Numbered from the stretch's first letter, positions 9,124 through 19,296 are shown. The stretch: DNA of 64,000 nucleotides from Bosea vaviloviae (GCF_001741865.1 NZ_CP017147.1:1081001-1145000); one strand, 5' to 3'. Numbers and translations: made by a program. Notes: generated by a model from the letters alone, not told the origin.

Positions 9124-10680
9124 ATGATCACTGCCATCGCTCATCTCGCCCGTTCCGCGCGGGTCGGCTTCGTGCTGGCCCGCGAAGGCGCGCTTGCCCT
9201 CGTCGATCCCTCGGTCCTGCCGCCTTTGGCGCGCGCCGCGATCCGGCTCGGGCGCTTGATCGAACGCAAGGGCGCCGGCTCCTCGGCGACGCGGCTCGCA
9301 GCGGCGCTGACGCGGCTTGGACCGTCCTATGTCAAATTCGGCCAGTTCCTGGCGACACGGCCCGATGTCGTCGGCATGAAGATCGCCGAGGACCTCTCGG
9401 CTCTGCAGGACCGGATGGCCCCGTTCCCGATGGAACAGGCGCGCGCCGCGATCGAGGCCGCCCATGGCCAGCCGGTCGAGGCGATCTTCGCCGAATTCGG
9501 GCCGCCCGTCGCCGCCGCCTCGATCGCGCAGGTGCATCGCGCCCGGCTGAAGGATGGCTCGGAGGTCGCGGTCAAGGTGCTGCGGCCCGGCATCCGCGAT
9601 CGCTTCCACCGCGACCTCGCGGCGATGCGCTTCGGCGCGGAGATGGCGGAACGACGCTCCGCCGAGGCGCGCCGCTTACGCATGTCGGGCGTGGTCGAGA
9701 CGCTGGCGCGCTCCGTGACGATGGAGATGGATCTCAGGCTGGAGGCCGCCGCCCTCTCCGAATTCGCCGAGAACACCAAGGACGATGCCGATTTCCGCGT
9801 GCCGACGCCGGATTGGCAGCTCACCGCGCGCGAAATGCTGGTCGATGAATGGATCGACGGCGTCCGGCTCTCCGACATCGAAGGGTTGCGAGCCGCCGGG
9901 CACGATCTGCAGGCGCTCAGCCGCACCGTCATCCAGTCCTTCCTGAAGCATGCGATCCGCGACGGCTTCTTCCATGCCGACATGCATCCGGGGAACCTGT
10001 TCGTCGACTCGGCAGGGCGGCTCGTCGCCGTCGATGGCGGCATCATGGGCCGGCTCGGGGTGAAGGAGCGGCGCTTCCTCGCCGAAATCCTGCTCGGCTT
10101 CATCACCCGCGACTATACTCGCGTGGCGGAAGTGCATTTCGAGGCCGGCTATGTTCCGGGCCACCACGCCGTTGCGGATTTCGCCCAGGCGATCCGTGCG
10201 GTTGGCGAGCCGATCCACGACAAGAGCGCCGACCAGATCTCGATGGCGAAGGTCCTGACCCTGCTCTTCGAGATCACCGGCCTGTTCGACATGGTGACGC
10301 GCACCGAACTCGTGATGTTGCAGAAGACCATGGTGGTGGTCGAAGGGGTCGCGCGCACGCTCGATCCGCATCTCGACATGTGGACCACGGCCGAGCCCGT
10401 GGTGCGCGACTGGATCACCCGCAATCTGGGGCCGCTGGGCAAGATCGAGGATGTCGGGCGCGGGGCGCGCTCGCTTGCCTACAGCCTCGCCAGCCTGCCC
10501 GAGACGGTCGGCCGGGCCGAGCGCGTGCTCGGCCAGCTCGAAGACGCCTCGCGGCACGGCTTCACGCTGGATGAGCGCAGCATCGAGGCGATCGGCCGGG
10601 CCGAAGCCCAGCGCAACCGCTGGGGCAATTGGGCGCTCTGGCTGATCGCGGGCCTGATCGCCTATGCGGTGCTGGGATAA
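9124..10680 (+). CDS. ubiB: UbiB-family ubiquinone biosynthesis ATPase/kinase-like protein
   Basis: This 518-residue member of the ADCK/UbiB atypical kinase family is required for ubiquinone synthesis. Seen: the KxGQ motif in YVKFGQFLATRPD, the Ala-rich nucleotide loop AAASIAQVHRARL, VAVKVLRPGI, the catalytic-loop segment HADMHPGNLF, and VDGGIMG in the DFG position. A C-terminal hydrophobic helix (residues about 498-516) anchors it in the membrane. The start at 9124 was chosen because an upstream in-frame codon at 9076 lies inside the repeat. Confidence 0.94.
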   Translation: MITAIAHLARSARVGFVLAREGALALVDPSVLPPLARAAIRLGRLIERKGAGSSATRLAAALTRLGPSYVKFGQFLATRPDVVGMKIAEDLSALQDRMAPFPMEQARAAIEAAHGQPVEAIFAEFGPPVAAASIAQVHRARLKDGSEVAVKVLRPGIRDRFHRDLAAMRFGAEMAERRSAEARRLRMSGVVETLARSVTMEMDLRLEAAALSEFAENTKDDADFRVPTPDWQLTAREMLVDEWIDGVRLSDIEGLRAAGHDLQALSRTVIQSFLKHAIRDGFFHADMHPGNLFVDSAGRLVAVDGGIMGRLGVKERRFLAEILLGFITRDYTRVAEVHFEAGYVPGHHAVADFAQAIRAVGEPIHDKSADQISMAKVLTLLFEITGLFDMVTRTELVMLQKTMVVVEGVARTLDPHLDMWTTAEPVVRDWITRNLGPLGKIEDVGRGARSLAYSLASLPETVGRAERVLGQLEDASRHGFTLDERSIEAIGRAEAQRNRWGNWALWLIAGLIAYAVLG

Positions 10681-10690
10681 GACCGATCCC

Positions 10691-10777
10691 GTCATTGCGA
10701 GCGTAGCGAAGCAATCCAGGAGCGGCAGCACTCGACGCCCCCCTGGATTGCTTCGTCGCTACGCTCCTCGCAATGAC
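10691..10777. repeat. Palindromic repeat, family B
   Basis: GTCATTGCGAGCGTAGCGAA at the left is matched by its near-complement TTCGTCGCTACGCTCCTCGCAATGAC at the right, with CAATCCAGGAG and its complement inside. Other copies are at 32307-32389 and 35967-36046. This copy sits between the convergent ubiB and VOC genes and may act as a bidirectional terminator. Confidence 0.75.
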
Positions 10778-10791
10778 GACGAGGATACCGG

Positions 10792-11223
10792 TTAAGCCGC
10801 CACACTGGCCTGCGCCGGCTCGGCGCCGATCATCCAATGCGTGCCGAAACGATCCTGCAGCATGCCGAAGCGCGGCGCCCAGAAGGTCTCCTCCAGCGGC
10901 ATCTTGATGCGCGCCCCGTCGGACAGCGCCGCGAAGATGCGCTCGGCCTCGGCGACCTCCTTGACGTTGACGGAAACCGAAACGCTCTGCATCGGCCCTT
11001 CGCTGCGGTCGGGCGGAGCATCGGACGCCATCAGCAGCTGGCCGCCATCGAGCTGGAGGCAGGCATGCATGATCTTGGGAACCCAGTCGGGGGCGACCTG
11101 GCTCTCGGCCGGCGTGCCTTTATGGCTCATCATGGCGATGATCTTGCCGCCGAGGATCCTTTCATAGGCGGTGAAGGCTTCCTCGCAAGTGCCGGGGAAG
11201 AAGAGATAGGGGGCGATCTTCAT
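10792..11223 (-). CDS. VOC family protein (PhnB-like)
   Basis: This 143-residue protein has a vicinal-oxygen-chelate fold of the PhnB/3-demethylubiquinone-methyltransferase-like type, starting MKIAPYLFFPGTCEEAFTAY and ending near GTHWMIGAEPAQ. Substrate and activity are unknown. It is the last gene of a four-gene minus-strand operon behind an ArsR regulator (gap of 38 bases from the DUF1579 gene). ArsR-SRPBCC-VOC groups are common in soil bacteria, but their job is poorly defined. Confidence 0.85.
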   Translation of the reverse strand: MKIAPYLFFPGTCEEAFTAYERILGGKIIAMMSHKGTPAESQVAPDWVPKIMHACLQLDGGQLLMASDAPPDRSEGPMQSVSVSVNVKEVAEAERIFAALSDGARIKMPLEETFWAPRFGMLQDRFGTHWMIGAEPAQASVAA

Positions 11224-11261
11224 GAGACCTGTCCTTGCATCGTGAGGGGATAAGGCCGCGC

Positions 11262-11744
11262 TCAGCCGGTCCGGCGGTAATGGGCGGTCATGAATTCGGT
11301 CCAGCTTCCGTCCTCGCCTGGCACATTGGAGGTCAGGACGCGGTGATCGGGGCTCAGGACCGTCATGATGTCGCGATATTTCGCCATCTTGCCGTCGCCC
11401 GCGAAGCTCGGCCCCTCGGTCTCCAGCGTCAGCACGGTTCCGGTCTCGTCGAGGAAGCCGTCATAGACCCACAGATGCGTCATCATCGAACCGGTGAAGG
11501 TCCCGACGAAGCGGCCCTTCTCGGGGTCGAAACCGAGCGTCATCAGCGTCGTCGCGGGGCCGCAGCCGGGCATCTCGCCCTTGCCTTCGCCCAGCGTCCA
11601 GAGCCCGCCGAGCGAGCGCACGCTCTCGGTCCCGGTCGATGTTTGGCGCGGCTTGTCCGGGCCCATCGAGCAGTCCATTTCGGATGTCCATTCTCCGACG
11701 AATTGCTGGAGCCAGACATGTTCCTTCTGGGGTTTGGCGAACAT
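11262..11744 (-). CDS. DUF1579 family protein
   Basis: This 160-residue protein has the DUF1579 signature: LQQFVGEWTSEMDCSM near the N-terminus, GLWTLGEGKGEMPG, a central GFDPEKGRFVGTFTGSMMTHL, and a C-terminal EFMTAHYRR. It is likely a small cytoplasmic beta-barrel without a known reaction. It is the third gene of the ArsR operon, with gaps of 68 bases upstream and 38 downstream. Confidence 0.82.
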   Translation of the reverse strand: MFAKPQKEHVWLQQFVGEWTSEMDCSMGPDKPRQTSTGTESVRSLGGLWTLGEGKGEMPGCGPATTLMTLGFDPEKGRFVGTFTGSMMTHLWVYDGFLDETGTVLTLETEGPSFAGDGKMAKYRDIMTVLSPDHRVLTSNVPGEDGSWTEFMTAHYRRTG

Positions 11745-11812
11745 CGGGCAATCTCCCTGATCAAGTGGTTGTCGAAAGCGCGGCTCTGCGTCCGCACATC
11801 ATTTGGCCGGGC

Positions 11813-12352
11813 TTAGCGCTCGGCCTGCGCCTTGAGGCTGGCGAGGCCGGCCTCGAAATCGCCGCCGACCATCCGGTCCATGCTGAAGAAGACATGGATG
11901 ATCTTGGCGAAGAACGGGGTCGGCCCCGTCATCGTCCAGGCTACATTGGTCGTCGTTCCCTGCGGCTGCAGCGCGAAGACGACGGCATTATGGGTCTCGA
12001 AGGGCTTGATGAAGTCGAGCTTGAGCCCGACCCTGCTTGATGGCTCGGCCGTGACGATCTCCATGCTGCCTTCGCCGACATTCTTGTCGCCGGCCCAGGC
12101 ATAGATCGAGCCCTTGCCGGTCTCGGCCCCGCTGAAGCTGCGCTTCAGGTTGGGATCCTTCTTCTCCCAGGGCGACCAGGCGCCCCAGGCCCTGAAATCC
12201 GCGATCAGCGGGTAGATGCGCTCGGGCGGCGCATTGATGGCGATGGCGCGCTGGACCTGGAAGGTGTCGGGCTTCATCGCGGCGAGGATCAGCACCACGA
12301 CGATGCCGGTGGCGAGGATCGCGAGCAGGCTGAGAAGAACGGTCTTGAGCAT
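11813..12352 (-). CDS. SRPBCC family protein
   Basis: This 179-residue protein has one N-terminal hydrophobic helix (residues about 5-27, LLSLLAILATGIVVVLIL) followed by a polyketide-cyclase/START-like SRPBCC domain (INAPPERIYPLIADFRAW, WSPWEKKDP, ending in a long helix after DRMVGGDFEAGLASLKA). Such domains bind hydrophobic ligands. The helix suggests membrane anchoring or an uncleaved signal. It is the second gene of the ArsR operon, 38 bases after the regulator. Confidence 0.85.
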   Translation of the reverse strand: MLKTVLLSLLAILATGIVVVLILAAMKPDTFQVQRAIAINAPPERIYPLIADFRAWGAWSPWEKKDPNLKRSFSGAETGKGSIYAWAGDKNVGEGSMEIVTAEPSSRVGLKLDFIKPFETHNAVVFALQPQGTTTNVAWTMTGPTPFFAKIIHVFFSMDRMVGGDFEAGLASLKAQAER

Positions 12353-12390
12353 GGGTTTTCCTTGCTTGACGCAGCAACGCGGCTCCTGCG

Positions 12391-12738
12391 TTACGGTTCA
12401 ATATCCTCGGCCGGCGCCGCCTGGATCTCGCGCAGCACCTTCTCCAATCGTCCCAGGCTCTGGTCCCAAAAACGGCTGTAGTGTTCCAGCCATTCCGAGA
12501 CCTCGCGCAGCGGGCCTGGATCGAGCCGGCAGGGCCGCCATTGCGCCTCGCGACCCCGCGTGATCAACCCGGCCCGCTCCAGCACCTTGAGATGCTTGGA
12601 CACAGCCGGCAGGCTCATCGCGAAGGGCTCGGCCAGCTCCGTCACCGAGGTCTCGCCCAGCGACAGCCGCGCCAGGATGGCGCGCCGCGTTGGGTCGGCG
12701 AGGGCGGACAGGGTGAGGCTGAGCGGGTCGCTCGACAT
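12391..12738 (-). CDS. ArsR family winged-helix regulator
   Basis: This 115-residue repressor-type protein has the ArsR winged helix: LSALADPTRRAILARL near residue 9, then the recognition helix region SLPAVSKHLKVLERAGLI and the wing ITRGREAQWRP. No metal-binding Cys box (such as CVC) is present, so it is of the non-metal type often paired with SRPBCC proteins. It heads the operon down to 10792. A long dyad just upstream of its start fits autoregulation. Confidence 0.92.
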   Translation of the reverse strand: MSSDPLSLTLSALADPTRRAILARLSLGETSVTELAEPFAMSLPAVSKHLKVLERAGLITRGREAQWRPCRLDPGPLREVSEWLEHYSRFWDQSLGRLEKVLREIQAAPAEDIEP

Positions 12739-12743
12739 TGAAT

Positions 12744-12775
12744 TAAACCGATGAGTTAATTAACTTGACGGTTTA
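12744..12775. promoter_or_regulatory. Dyad operator at the ArsR operon start
   Basis: Outer half-sites TAAACCG and CGGTTTA flank a perfect inner palindrome AGTTAATTAACT; only three central-flank bases on each side break the symmetry. The site lies six bases before the ArsR ATG and in the divergent region shared with amn. Its size and place are those of an autoregulatory operator for a dimeric regulator. Confidence 0.65.
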
Positions 12776-12895
12776 TTATCGCCGCGCCGTTTTGCTGTCA
12801 AGCGGGCAGCGCCACATTCCATCGGACCCGCCCCTGTTGTCAGCAGGGTAGCAGCGCAGCTAGAAGCTCGATCGAACGAAAGGTACGTTCGCCCC

Positions 12896-14350
12896 ATGAC
12901 ATTCGAGACCGCCGCCACGCCAGACGCCGCCGTCGACCGGCTGGAGCTGCTCTATGCGGACGCGAAGGCGGCGTTGCGCGGCGACCTGCAGCGTTTCTTC
13001 GATACGGGCGAGGCGCCCACGGCCGAGGAACGCGCGCGCTATCGCTACCCGCTGCTGCGCGTCACCTACGAACCCTCGAAGCTGCCTGCCGCGACGCGGC
13101 GCGGCTTCGCCAAATTCGCAGCGCCCGGCATCTATTCGACCACGGTGACGCAGCCGGCCGAATTCCGCACCTATCTGCTCGACCAATTGCAGCCGCTCGT
13201 CGCGGAATATGGCGCCACGATCGAGACCGGCGTGAGCCATCAGGAGATCCCCTACCCCTATGCGCTCGAAGGCGGCGATGAGTTCGGGCGCGGCAAGGTC
13301 ACGGCCGCCGAGCTTGCGCGGCATTTCCCGACGCCGCTGCTCTCGCTGGTCGGCGACGAGATCGCCGACGGCACCTTCGACATCGTCGAGGGCGAGCCGC
13401 GCCCGCTCTCGCTGTTCGATGCAGTGCGGGTCGACTACTCGCTACGGCGGCTGGTGCATTACACCGGCACCGACTGGCGGTCCGTGCAGCCCTGGGTGCT
13501 GCTGACCAACTACCACCGCTATGTCGACCAGTTCGTGCGGCTGGCGCTGGCCGAAATCGAAGCCGGCACGGCCGAAGCCCTGGTGACGCCGGGCGGTGTG
13601 CGGATCGAGCGCGACGGCATCGACGTTTCTGCAGCCGAGCGGGTGATGTCGGCGCCCTGGCATCGCTTCCAGATGCCGGCCTATCATTTGATCCGCAGCA
13701 AGGGCGACGGCGTGACGCTGGTCAATATCGGCGTCGGCCCCTCCAATGCCAAGAACATCACCGACCACCTCGCGGTGCTCAGACCCAATTGCTGGCTGAT
13801 GGTCGGCCATTGCGGCGGCCTGCGCCAGACGCAGATCATCGGCGACTATGTTCTGGCCCATGCCTATCTCCGGCAGGACGGCATCCTGGACGAGCTGGTG
13901 CCGCCCGACATCCCGATCCCGGCCCTGGCCGAGGTCCAGGTCGCACTGCAGGAGGCCGCCGCCGCCGTCACCGGCGAGCGCGGCGACCGCTTGAAGAACC
14001 GCCTGCGCACCGGCACCGTCGTGACGCAGGACGACCGCAACTGGGAACTGCGCTGGACCAAGGAGCGCCGCCGCATCAACCTCTCCCGCGCCATCGCGGT
14101 CGACATGGAATCGGGCACGATCGCAGCGCAAGGCTACCGCCTGCGCGTGCCCTACGGCACCTTGCTCTGCGTCTCCGACAAGCCTCTGCATGGCGAGATC
14201 AAATTGCCCGGCGCGGCGAACGCCTTCTATGAGCGCGCCGTCGGCGAGCATCTCAAGATCGGGCTCGCGGCACTGGAGAAGCTCAAGGAAGCGGGCTCGA
14301 CCATTCACTCGCGCAAGCTCAGGAGCTTCGACGAGCCGCCGTTCAGGTGA
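12896..14350 (+). CDS. amn: AMP nucleosidase
   Basis: This 484-residue enzyme splits AMP into adenine and ribose 5-phosphate and helps set adenylate levels. The length equals that of the E. coli enzyme. The N-terminal AMP-nucleosidase domain covers about residues 1-190 (YRYPLLRVTYEP, YSTTVTQPAEFRTYL, VDYSLRRLVHYTG). The C-terminal part is a purine-nucleoside-phosphorylase-like domain with NIGVGPSNAKNITDHLA, MVGHCGGLRQTQ and the ribose-site segment VDMESGTIAAQGYR. It is divergent from the ArsR operon and followed by repeat family C. Confidence 0.95.
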   Translation: MTFETAATPDAAVDRLELLYADAKAALRGDLQRFFDTGEAPTAEERARYRYPLLRVTYEPSKLPAATRRGFAKFAAPGIYSTTVTQPAEFRTYLLDQLQPLVAEYGATIETGVSHQEIPYPYALEGGDEFGRGKVTAAELARHFPTPLLSLVGDEIADGTFDIVEGEPRPLSLFDAVRVDYSLRRLVHYTGTDWRSVQPWVLLTNYHRYVDQFVRLALAEIEAGTAEALVTPGGVRIERDGIDVSAAERVMSAPWHRFQMPAYHLIRSKGDGVTLVNIGVGPSNAKNITDHLAVLRPNCWLMVGHCGGLRQTQIIGDYVLAHAYLRQDGILDELVPPDIPIPALAEVQVALQEAAAAVTGERGDRLKNRLRTGTVVTQDDRNWELRWTKERRRINLSRAIAVDMESGTIAAQGYRLRVPYGTLLCVSDKPLHGEIKLPGAANAFYERAVGEHLKIGLAALEKLKEAGSTIHSRKLRSFDEPPFR

Positions 14351-14360
14351 GGCGTGTCGC

Positions 14361-14428
14361 CGTCGTTCACGGGCGAAGACCCGAGAACCTCTGGCAAGAG
14401 ATGCTCGGGTCTTCGCCCGAGCATGACG
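14361..14428. repeat. Palindromic repeat, family C
   Basis: CGTCGTTCACGGGCGAAGAC and its near-complement around TCTTCGCCCGAGCATGACG form a hairpin between amn and coaBC, likely at the 3' end of the amn transcript. Confidence 0.6.
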
Positions 14429-14488
14429 GCAAGGCGGCCCGCTCCATGACGGCCCCACCCCATGACAGCCCCGCCCGCCGGATGCTAG

Positions 14489-15802
14489 GTGAAGGGCATC
14501 CCGGCTCAGGAACCTCCGCCCTTGTCCGCATCCCGCTCCGTTCTCCTGATCATCGGCGGCGGCATCGCCGCCTATAAGTGCCTGGAGCTGATCCGGCGCT
14601 TGAAGGATCACGGCATCGCCTCGCGCTGCATCCTGACCAAGGCGGGCGAGGCGTTCGTCACGCCGCTCTCCGTCTCGTCGCTGGCCGGCGAGCGCTGCTA
14701 CAGCGATCTGTTCTCGCTGACCGACGAAGCCGATATCGGCCATATCGCGCTGTCGCGCTCGACCGACCTCATCGTCGTCGCGCCCGCTACCGCCGATCTG
14801 ATCGCCAAGATGGCGACGGGGCTCGCCAATGACCTGGCCTCGACCGCACTGCTCGCCACCGACAAGCGCATCCTGATCGCGCCCGCGATGAACCCCAGGA
14901 TGTGGGAGCATCCGGCGACGCGGCGCAACATGGCGCAGCTCGAAAAGGACGGCGTGCTCGTCGTCGGGCCCAATTCCGGCGCCATGGCCGAGCGCGGCGA
15001 GAACGGGCCGGGCCGCATGGCCGAGCCGCTCGAGATCCTGGCCGCGATCGAGCGCGCTCTGGCCGGCGATATGGCGGCACAGCCGCGAGCGATCGGCTTT
15101 CTCGGCCGCACGCCAGGCGGCGCGGCAATCGCGCAGAAGCCGCTCGCCGGGAAACATGTGCTCGTCACCTCGGGGCCGACGTATGAGCCGATCGACCCGG
15201 TGCGCTACATCGCCAACCGCTCCTCGGGCAAGCAAGGTCACGCGATCGCTGCCGCAGCCGCCGCGGCAGGCGCCAGCGTGACGCTGGTTTCCGGCCCCGT
15301 CGGCCTGCCCGATCCCGACGGCGTCACCACGATCCATGTCGAATCCGCCCGCGAGATGCTGGCGGCGACCGAGGCGGCGCTGCCCGCCGACATCGCGATC
15401 TTCGCGGCAGCCGTCGCCGATTGGCGCGTGGCGGACGCAGCACCGGAGAAGATGAAGAAGGGCACCAGTGGGACGCCGGCCCTGGCGCTGGTCGAGAACC
15501 CCGACATCCTGGCGACCGTCGCTCACCGCAAGACCGGCCGGCCAGCGCTCGTCGTCGGCTTCGCGGCGGAGACGGAAAACGTCATCGACTATGCCCGCGC
15601 CAAGCTCGCCAGGAAGGGCTGTGACCTGATCGTCGCCAATGATGTCGGCGGCACCGGCGTGATGGGCGGCGATTCCAACACCGTCCATCTCGTCACCCGC
15701 GACGGCGTCGAGACCTGGCCGACCCTGGCGAAGGAGGAGGTCGCGAGCCGCCTGATCGCGCATCTCGCCGGGCTGACGGGCGTCTCGAAGGCGGGAGCCT
15801 AG
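14489..15802 (+). CDS. coaBC: Bifunctional phosphopantothenoylcysteine decarboxylase/synthase
   Basis: This protein of about 437 residues catalyses two steps of CoA synthesis: joining of 4'-phosphopantothenate to cysteine and decarboxylation to 4'-phosphopantetheine. The N-terminal flavin-dependent CoaC domain starts [17 protein letters not shown] and has the active-site segment [17 protein letters not shown]. The CoaB domain starts near residue 220 with [20 protein letters not shown] and contains [11 protein letters not shown]. The start is uncertain: a GTG at 14489 or a TTG at 14522. It runs two bases before dut. Confidence 0.95.
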   Translation: MKGIPAQEPPPLSASRSVLLIIGGGIAAYKCLELIRRLKDHGIASRCILTKAGEAFVTPLSVSSLAGERCYSDLFSLTDEADIGHIALSRSTDLIVVAPATADLIAKMATGLANDLASTALLATDKRILIAPAMNPRMWEHPATRRNMAQLEKDGVLVVGPNSGAMAERGENGPGRMAEPLEILAAIERALAGDMAAQPRAIGFLGRTPGGAAIAQKPLAGKHVLVTSGPTYEPIDPVRYIANRSSGKQGHAIAAAAAAAGASVTLVSGPVGLPDPDGVTTIHVESAREMLAATEAALPADIAIFAAAVADWRVADAAPEKMKKGTSGTPALALVENPDILATVAHRKTGRPALVVGFAAETENVIDYARAKLARKGCDLIVANDVGGTGVMGGDSNTVHLVTRDGVETWPTLAKEEVASRLIAHLAGLTGVSKAGA

Positions 15803-15804
15803 GC

Positions 15805-16296
15805 ATGGTCACGATCCCCGTACGCCGCGTCGGGCATGGCGCCGGGCTGCCGCTGCCGGCTTATGAAAGCGCGGGCGCTGCCGGGCTTGATCTGCGCGCG
15901 GCGCTGGAAGAGGGGAGCATGCTCGTCATGGCTCCCGGCGAGCGCATTGCGATTCCCACCGGCCTTGCCCTGCAATTGCCGGTGGGCTTCGAGGCGCAGG
16001 TGCGCCCACGCTCTGGATTGGCGTTGAGGCATGGCATCACGCTGCTCAACGCGCCGGGCACGGTCGACAGCGATTATCGCGGCGAGGTCACGGCCATCCT
16101 GATCAATCTCGGCCAGGAGCCCTTCACGATCCGTCGCGGCGACCGCATCGCGCAATTGGTGATCGCACCGGTCACGCAGGCCCATCTCGTCGAGACGACA
16201 ATCCTGGACGAAACCGCGCGCGGCGCCGGCGGCTTCGGCTCGACCGGCGTCTCGGACACGGTCAAGTCGGATACGGTCAAGGGAGCCGTCGCGTGA
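15805..16296 (+). CDS. dut: dUTP diphosphatase
   Basis: This 163-residue trimeric dUTPase hydrolyses dUTP to dUMP and PPi. All five motifs are recognisable, including AGLDLRA (1), [20 protein letters not shown] (2-3 region), DYRGE, and the C-terminal P-loop-like [10 protein letters not shown] (5). A short tail beyond motif 5 contains two copies of SDTVK. The frame begins two bases after coaBC and its stop overlaps the next start (GTGA), so the genes are translationally linked. Confidence 0.95.
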   Translation: MVTIPVRRVGHGAGLPLPAYESAGAAGLDLRAALEEGSMLVMAPGERIAIPTGLALQLPVGFEAQVRPRSGLALRHGITLLNAPGTVDSDYRGEVTAILINLGQEPFTIRRGDRIAQLVIAPVTQAHLVETTILDETARGAGGFGSTGVSDTVKSDTVKGAVA

Positions 16297-16745
16297 ACCT
16301 GCTCTCGCGTCGCAGCCTGCTCGCCATCGCGGCGGTGGTCGATATCGCCCTGCATGCGCGGCCCTCGCCGGTCGCCGCCAAAATGCTGGCGGGGCGGCAT
16401 GATCTGCCGCCGCGCCATCTCGAGACGCTGCTGCAGGCGCTGGTCCGGGTCGGCATCCTGAAGGGGGTGCGCGGCCCCCGCGGCGGCTATGAATTGGCGC
16501 GCGAGCGCCGCCGGATCACCGCCGGCGAGATCGCGCGCGCGGCGATGCAGGAGGCTGGCGAGGATGGCCTCGGGCCCTTGCCGCAATCGCGCCTGATCGA
16601 CCTCGTGGTCGGCCCGCAAGTGGAACGAGCCTCGCAGGCCTTTCTCTCGACACTGGATGGAGTCACTGTCGAGGAGCTGTGCCAGCAGGCGGAGCGAGAA
16701 GCGGCCTTTGACGGGGCCAGCGCGACCACTGATTTCACAATCTAA
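16293..16745 (+). CDS. Rrf2 family transcriptional regulator
   Basis: This 150-residue Rrf2-type winged-helix protein has [14 protein letters not shown], the recognition region [20 protein letters not shown], and the wing [13 protein letters not shown]. The three-Cys iron-sulfur cluster pocket of IscR and NsrR is absent; only one Cys is seen, near the C-terminus. That favours a cluster-free, CymR-like mode. It overlaps dut by four bases and is followed at 85 bases by cysK, so control of cysteine synthesis is a fair inference. Confidence 0.9.
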   Translation: MNLLSRRSLLAIAAVVDIALHARPSPVAAKMLAGRHDLPPRHLETLLQALVRVGILKGVRGPRGGYELARERRRITAGEIARAAMQEAGEDGLGPLPQSRLIDLVVGPQVERASQAFLSTLDGVTVEELCQQAEREAAFDGASATTDFTI

Positions 16746-16760
16746 ATTTGTATATATTGT
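16737..16760. promoter_or_regulatory. Possible Rrf2 operator before cysK
   Basis: ACAATCTA and TATATTGT are inverted half-sites (7 of 8 positions) around an A/T-rich centre. The site overlaps the rrf2 stop codon and lies about 70 bases before the cysK start. Binding by the neighbouring Rrf2 protein is an inference. Confidence 0.35.
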
Positions 16761-16829
16761 CTATCATCGACATGGACTGTGAATTGAATTAGCGTCGCCA
16801 TCAATCAAGATCATTCCCAGGAGGATCCC

Positions 16830-17812
<983 letters not shown>

Positions 17813-17816
<4 letters not shown>

Positions 17817-18265
17817 CGCCGGCCTCGGTTCAGATCGTCCGCGTCGGCGCTGCGCTGCCGGACGGTTTCGAGGCCTTGCGGCAAGAGGCGGCCGGCGAGG
17901 ATTACGCCTTCCTCGACCGGCTGACTGATGAGGTCGCGCGCGGCGACTATGCCGGCGATGGCGACCTGCCTGTGCTCTTCGCAGCCTATGTGGAGGGTGA
18001 ATTGGCGGGTCTGGGCGGCCTCACGCCCGACCCTTATGACCCGGAGCCGGAGCTCGCCCGGCTGCGTCATGTCTATGTGCGTCCCGCCCGCCGCCGCCAT
18101 GGCGTCGGGCGCGCCATTGCGGCGGCCCTGATCCAGCAGGGCTTTGCCGTGGCGGCGCGGCTCTCTTTGCGCGCTGCCGATGACCGCGCCGCCGCCTTCT
18201 GGGATGCGGAAGGTTTCCGGCGCGATCTCAGCGGCGCGACGCGCACGCATCTGCTGGAACGCTGA
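17813..18265 (+). CDS. GNAT family N-acetyltransferase
   Basis: This 150-residue GNAT-fold protein has the acetyl-CoA motif A region [23 protein letters not shown] and a C-terminal [11 protein letters not shown]. The substrate is unknown. The GTG start overlaps the cysK stop by four bases, so it is co-translated with cysK. It may modify an amine linked to that metabolism, but this is only context. Confidence 0.87.
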
Positions 18266-18279
18266 GCCCGCCCAGCCTG

Positions 18280-19161
18280 TTAGCGGCGCAGTACGAGCCT
18301 GTTGCCCCAGGGATCGGCGATCGCGGGTCCCTTGGCATCCTCGCTGCCGCCGGCAGCCAGGATACGCCGGCGCATCGCCTCGAAATCCCCGGCATCGCGA
18401 GCCACCAGCTCGAAGAAGCCGAGCCCAGTCTCGCCCTCGCCGCGTGCGCTCGCGCCACGGCTGTTCCAGATATTGCCGGCGATGTGGTGGTGATAACCGC
18501 CGCTGGAGAGGAAGCTCGCGCCGGGATAGCGCACCATCAGGTCGAAGCCGAGTTTGCCGGCGTAGAAAGCCTCAGCCTCAGCCGTATCGCCGACGCGCAG
18601 ATGGATATGGCCCATGCGCGTGCCGTTGGGCATGCCGGCATAGGGGCCAGCCTGCGCCTCGTTCAGCAGCGCCTGCAGATCGAGCCGCTCGGTCGCCATC
18701 TTGAGCGCGCCGTCACGGCGCGGCCAATCGGCGCGCGGGCGGTCGCGATAGATCTCGATGCCGTTGCCCTCGGGGTCCGACAGATAGAGCGCCTCGCTGA
18801 CGAGATGGTCGGAGGCGCCTTCGAGCGCGATCTGCGCATTGGCGGCATGGCCGACCCAATCGGCCAGGGCGCCGCGCGAGGGCAGCAGGATGGCGAGGTG
18901 GAACAGGCCTGCCGGCGAGGTCGGACGCTCGGCGCCCTCCTCCAGCCGCACCAGAACCTCGCCATCGACGCCGAGCGTGGCGAGGCCGGGTTCCTGATGG
19001 ATCAGGGCAAGGCCAATCGCGTCGCGATAGAACGCCGTCAGCGTCGCCAGGTCGTGAACCCGCAGCGCCACCGCGCCGATATGGAAAGGCGCATCCAGCG
19101 CTTCGAACCGGACGGGCGAAGCGGATTTGGCGTCCCGGTTGGAATCTTGGACCGCGAGCAT
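18280..19161 (-). CDS. VOC family ring-cleaving-type protein (two-domain)
   Basis: This 293-residue protein has two VOC repeats, as in extradiol dioxygenases such as catechol 2,3-dioxygenase. Metal-ligand candidates are His in FHIGAVALRVHD (residue about 27), the central MGHIHLRVGD, and the late Glu in LGFFELVAR. It may cleave a catechol-like compound or be a glyoxalase relative; no pathway neighbours help decide. The start at 19161 is preceded by CGGAGG; an ATG at 19293 is too far upstream. Confidence 0.83.
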   Translation of the reverse strand: MLAVQDSNRDAKSASPVRFEALDAPFHIGAVALRVHDLATLTAFYRDAIGLALIHQEPGLATLGVDGEVLVRLEEGAERPTSPAGLFHLAILLPSRGALADWVGHAANAQIALEGASDHLVSEALYLSDPEGNGIEIYRDRPRADWPRRDGALKMATERLDLQALLNEAQAGPYAGMPNGTRMGHIHLRVGDTAEAEAFYAGKLGFDLMVRYPGASFLSSGGYHHHIAGNIWNSRGASARGEGETGLGFFELVARDAGDFEAMRRRILAAGGSEDAKGPAIADPWGNRLVLRR

Positions 19162-19296
19162 GGCAGCCTCCGAAAATGAGCCGGCCTTCACTGGCCGTGT
19201 GCCCGGAAGATGGCGATCTTCGCCCGCCTTGTCGCCCCTGGCGGTGGCAAACTCATGATTGCAGCCGCGCAATCGCGGGCAATATGCGGGCAAGAC

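Noticed and set aside
13442..15763. A 773-codon minus-strand open frame across amn and coaBC
   Set aside because: It is antisense to two clear enzyme genes, has low-complexity composition typical of GC-rich shadow frames, and shows no family motif.
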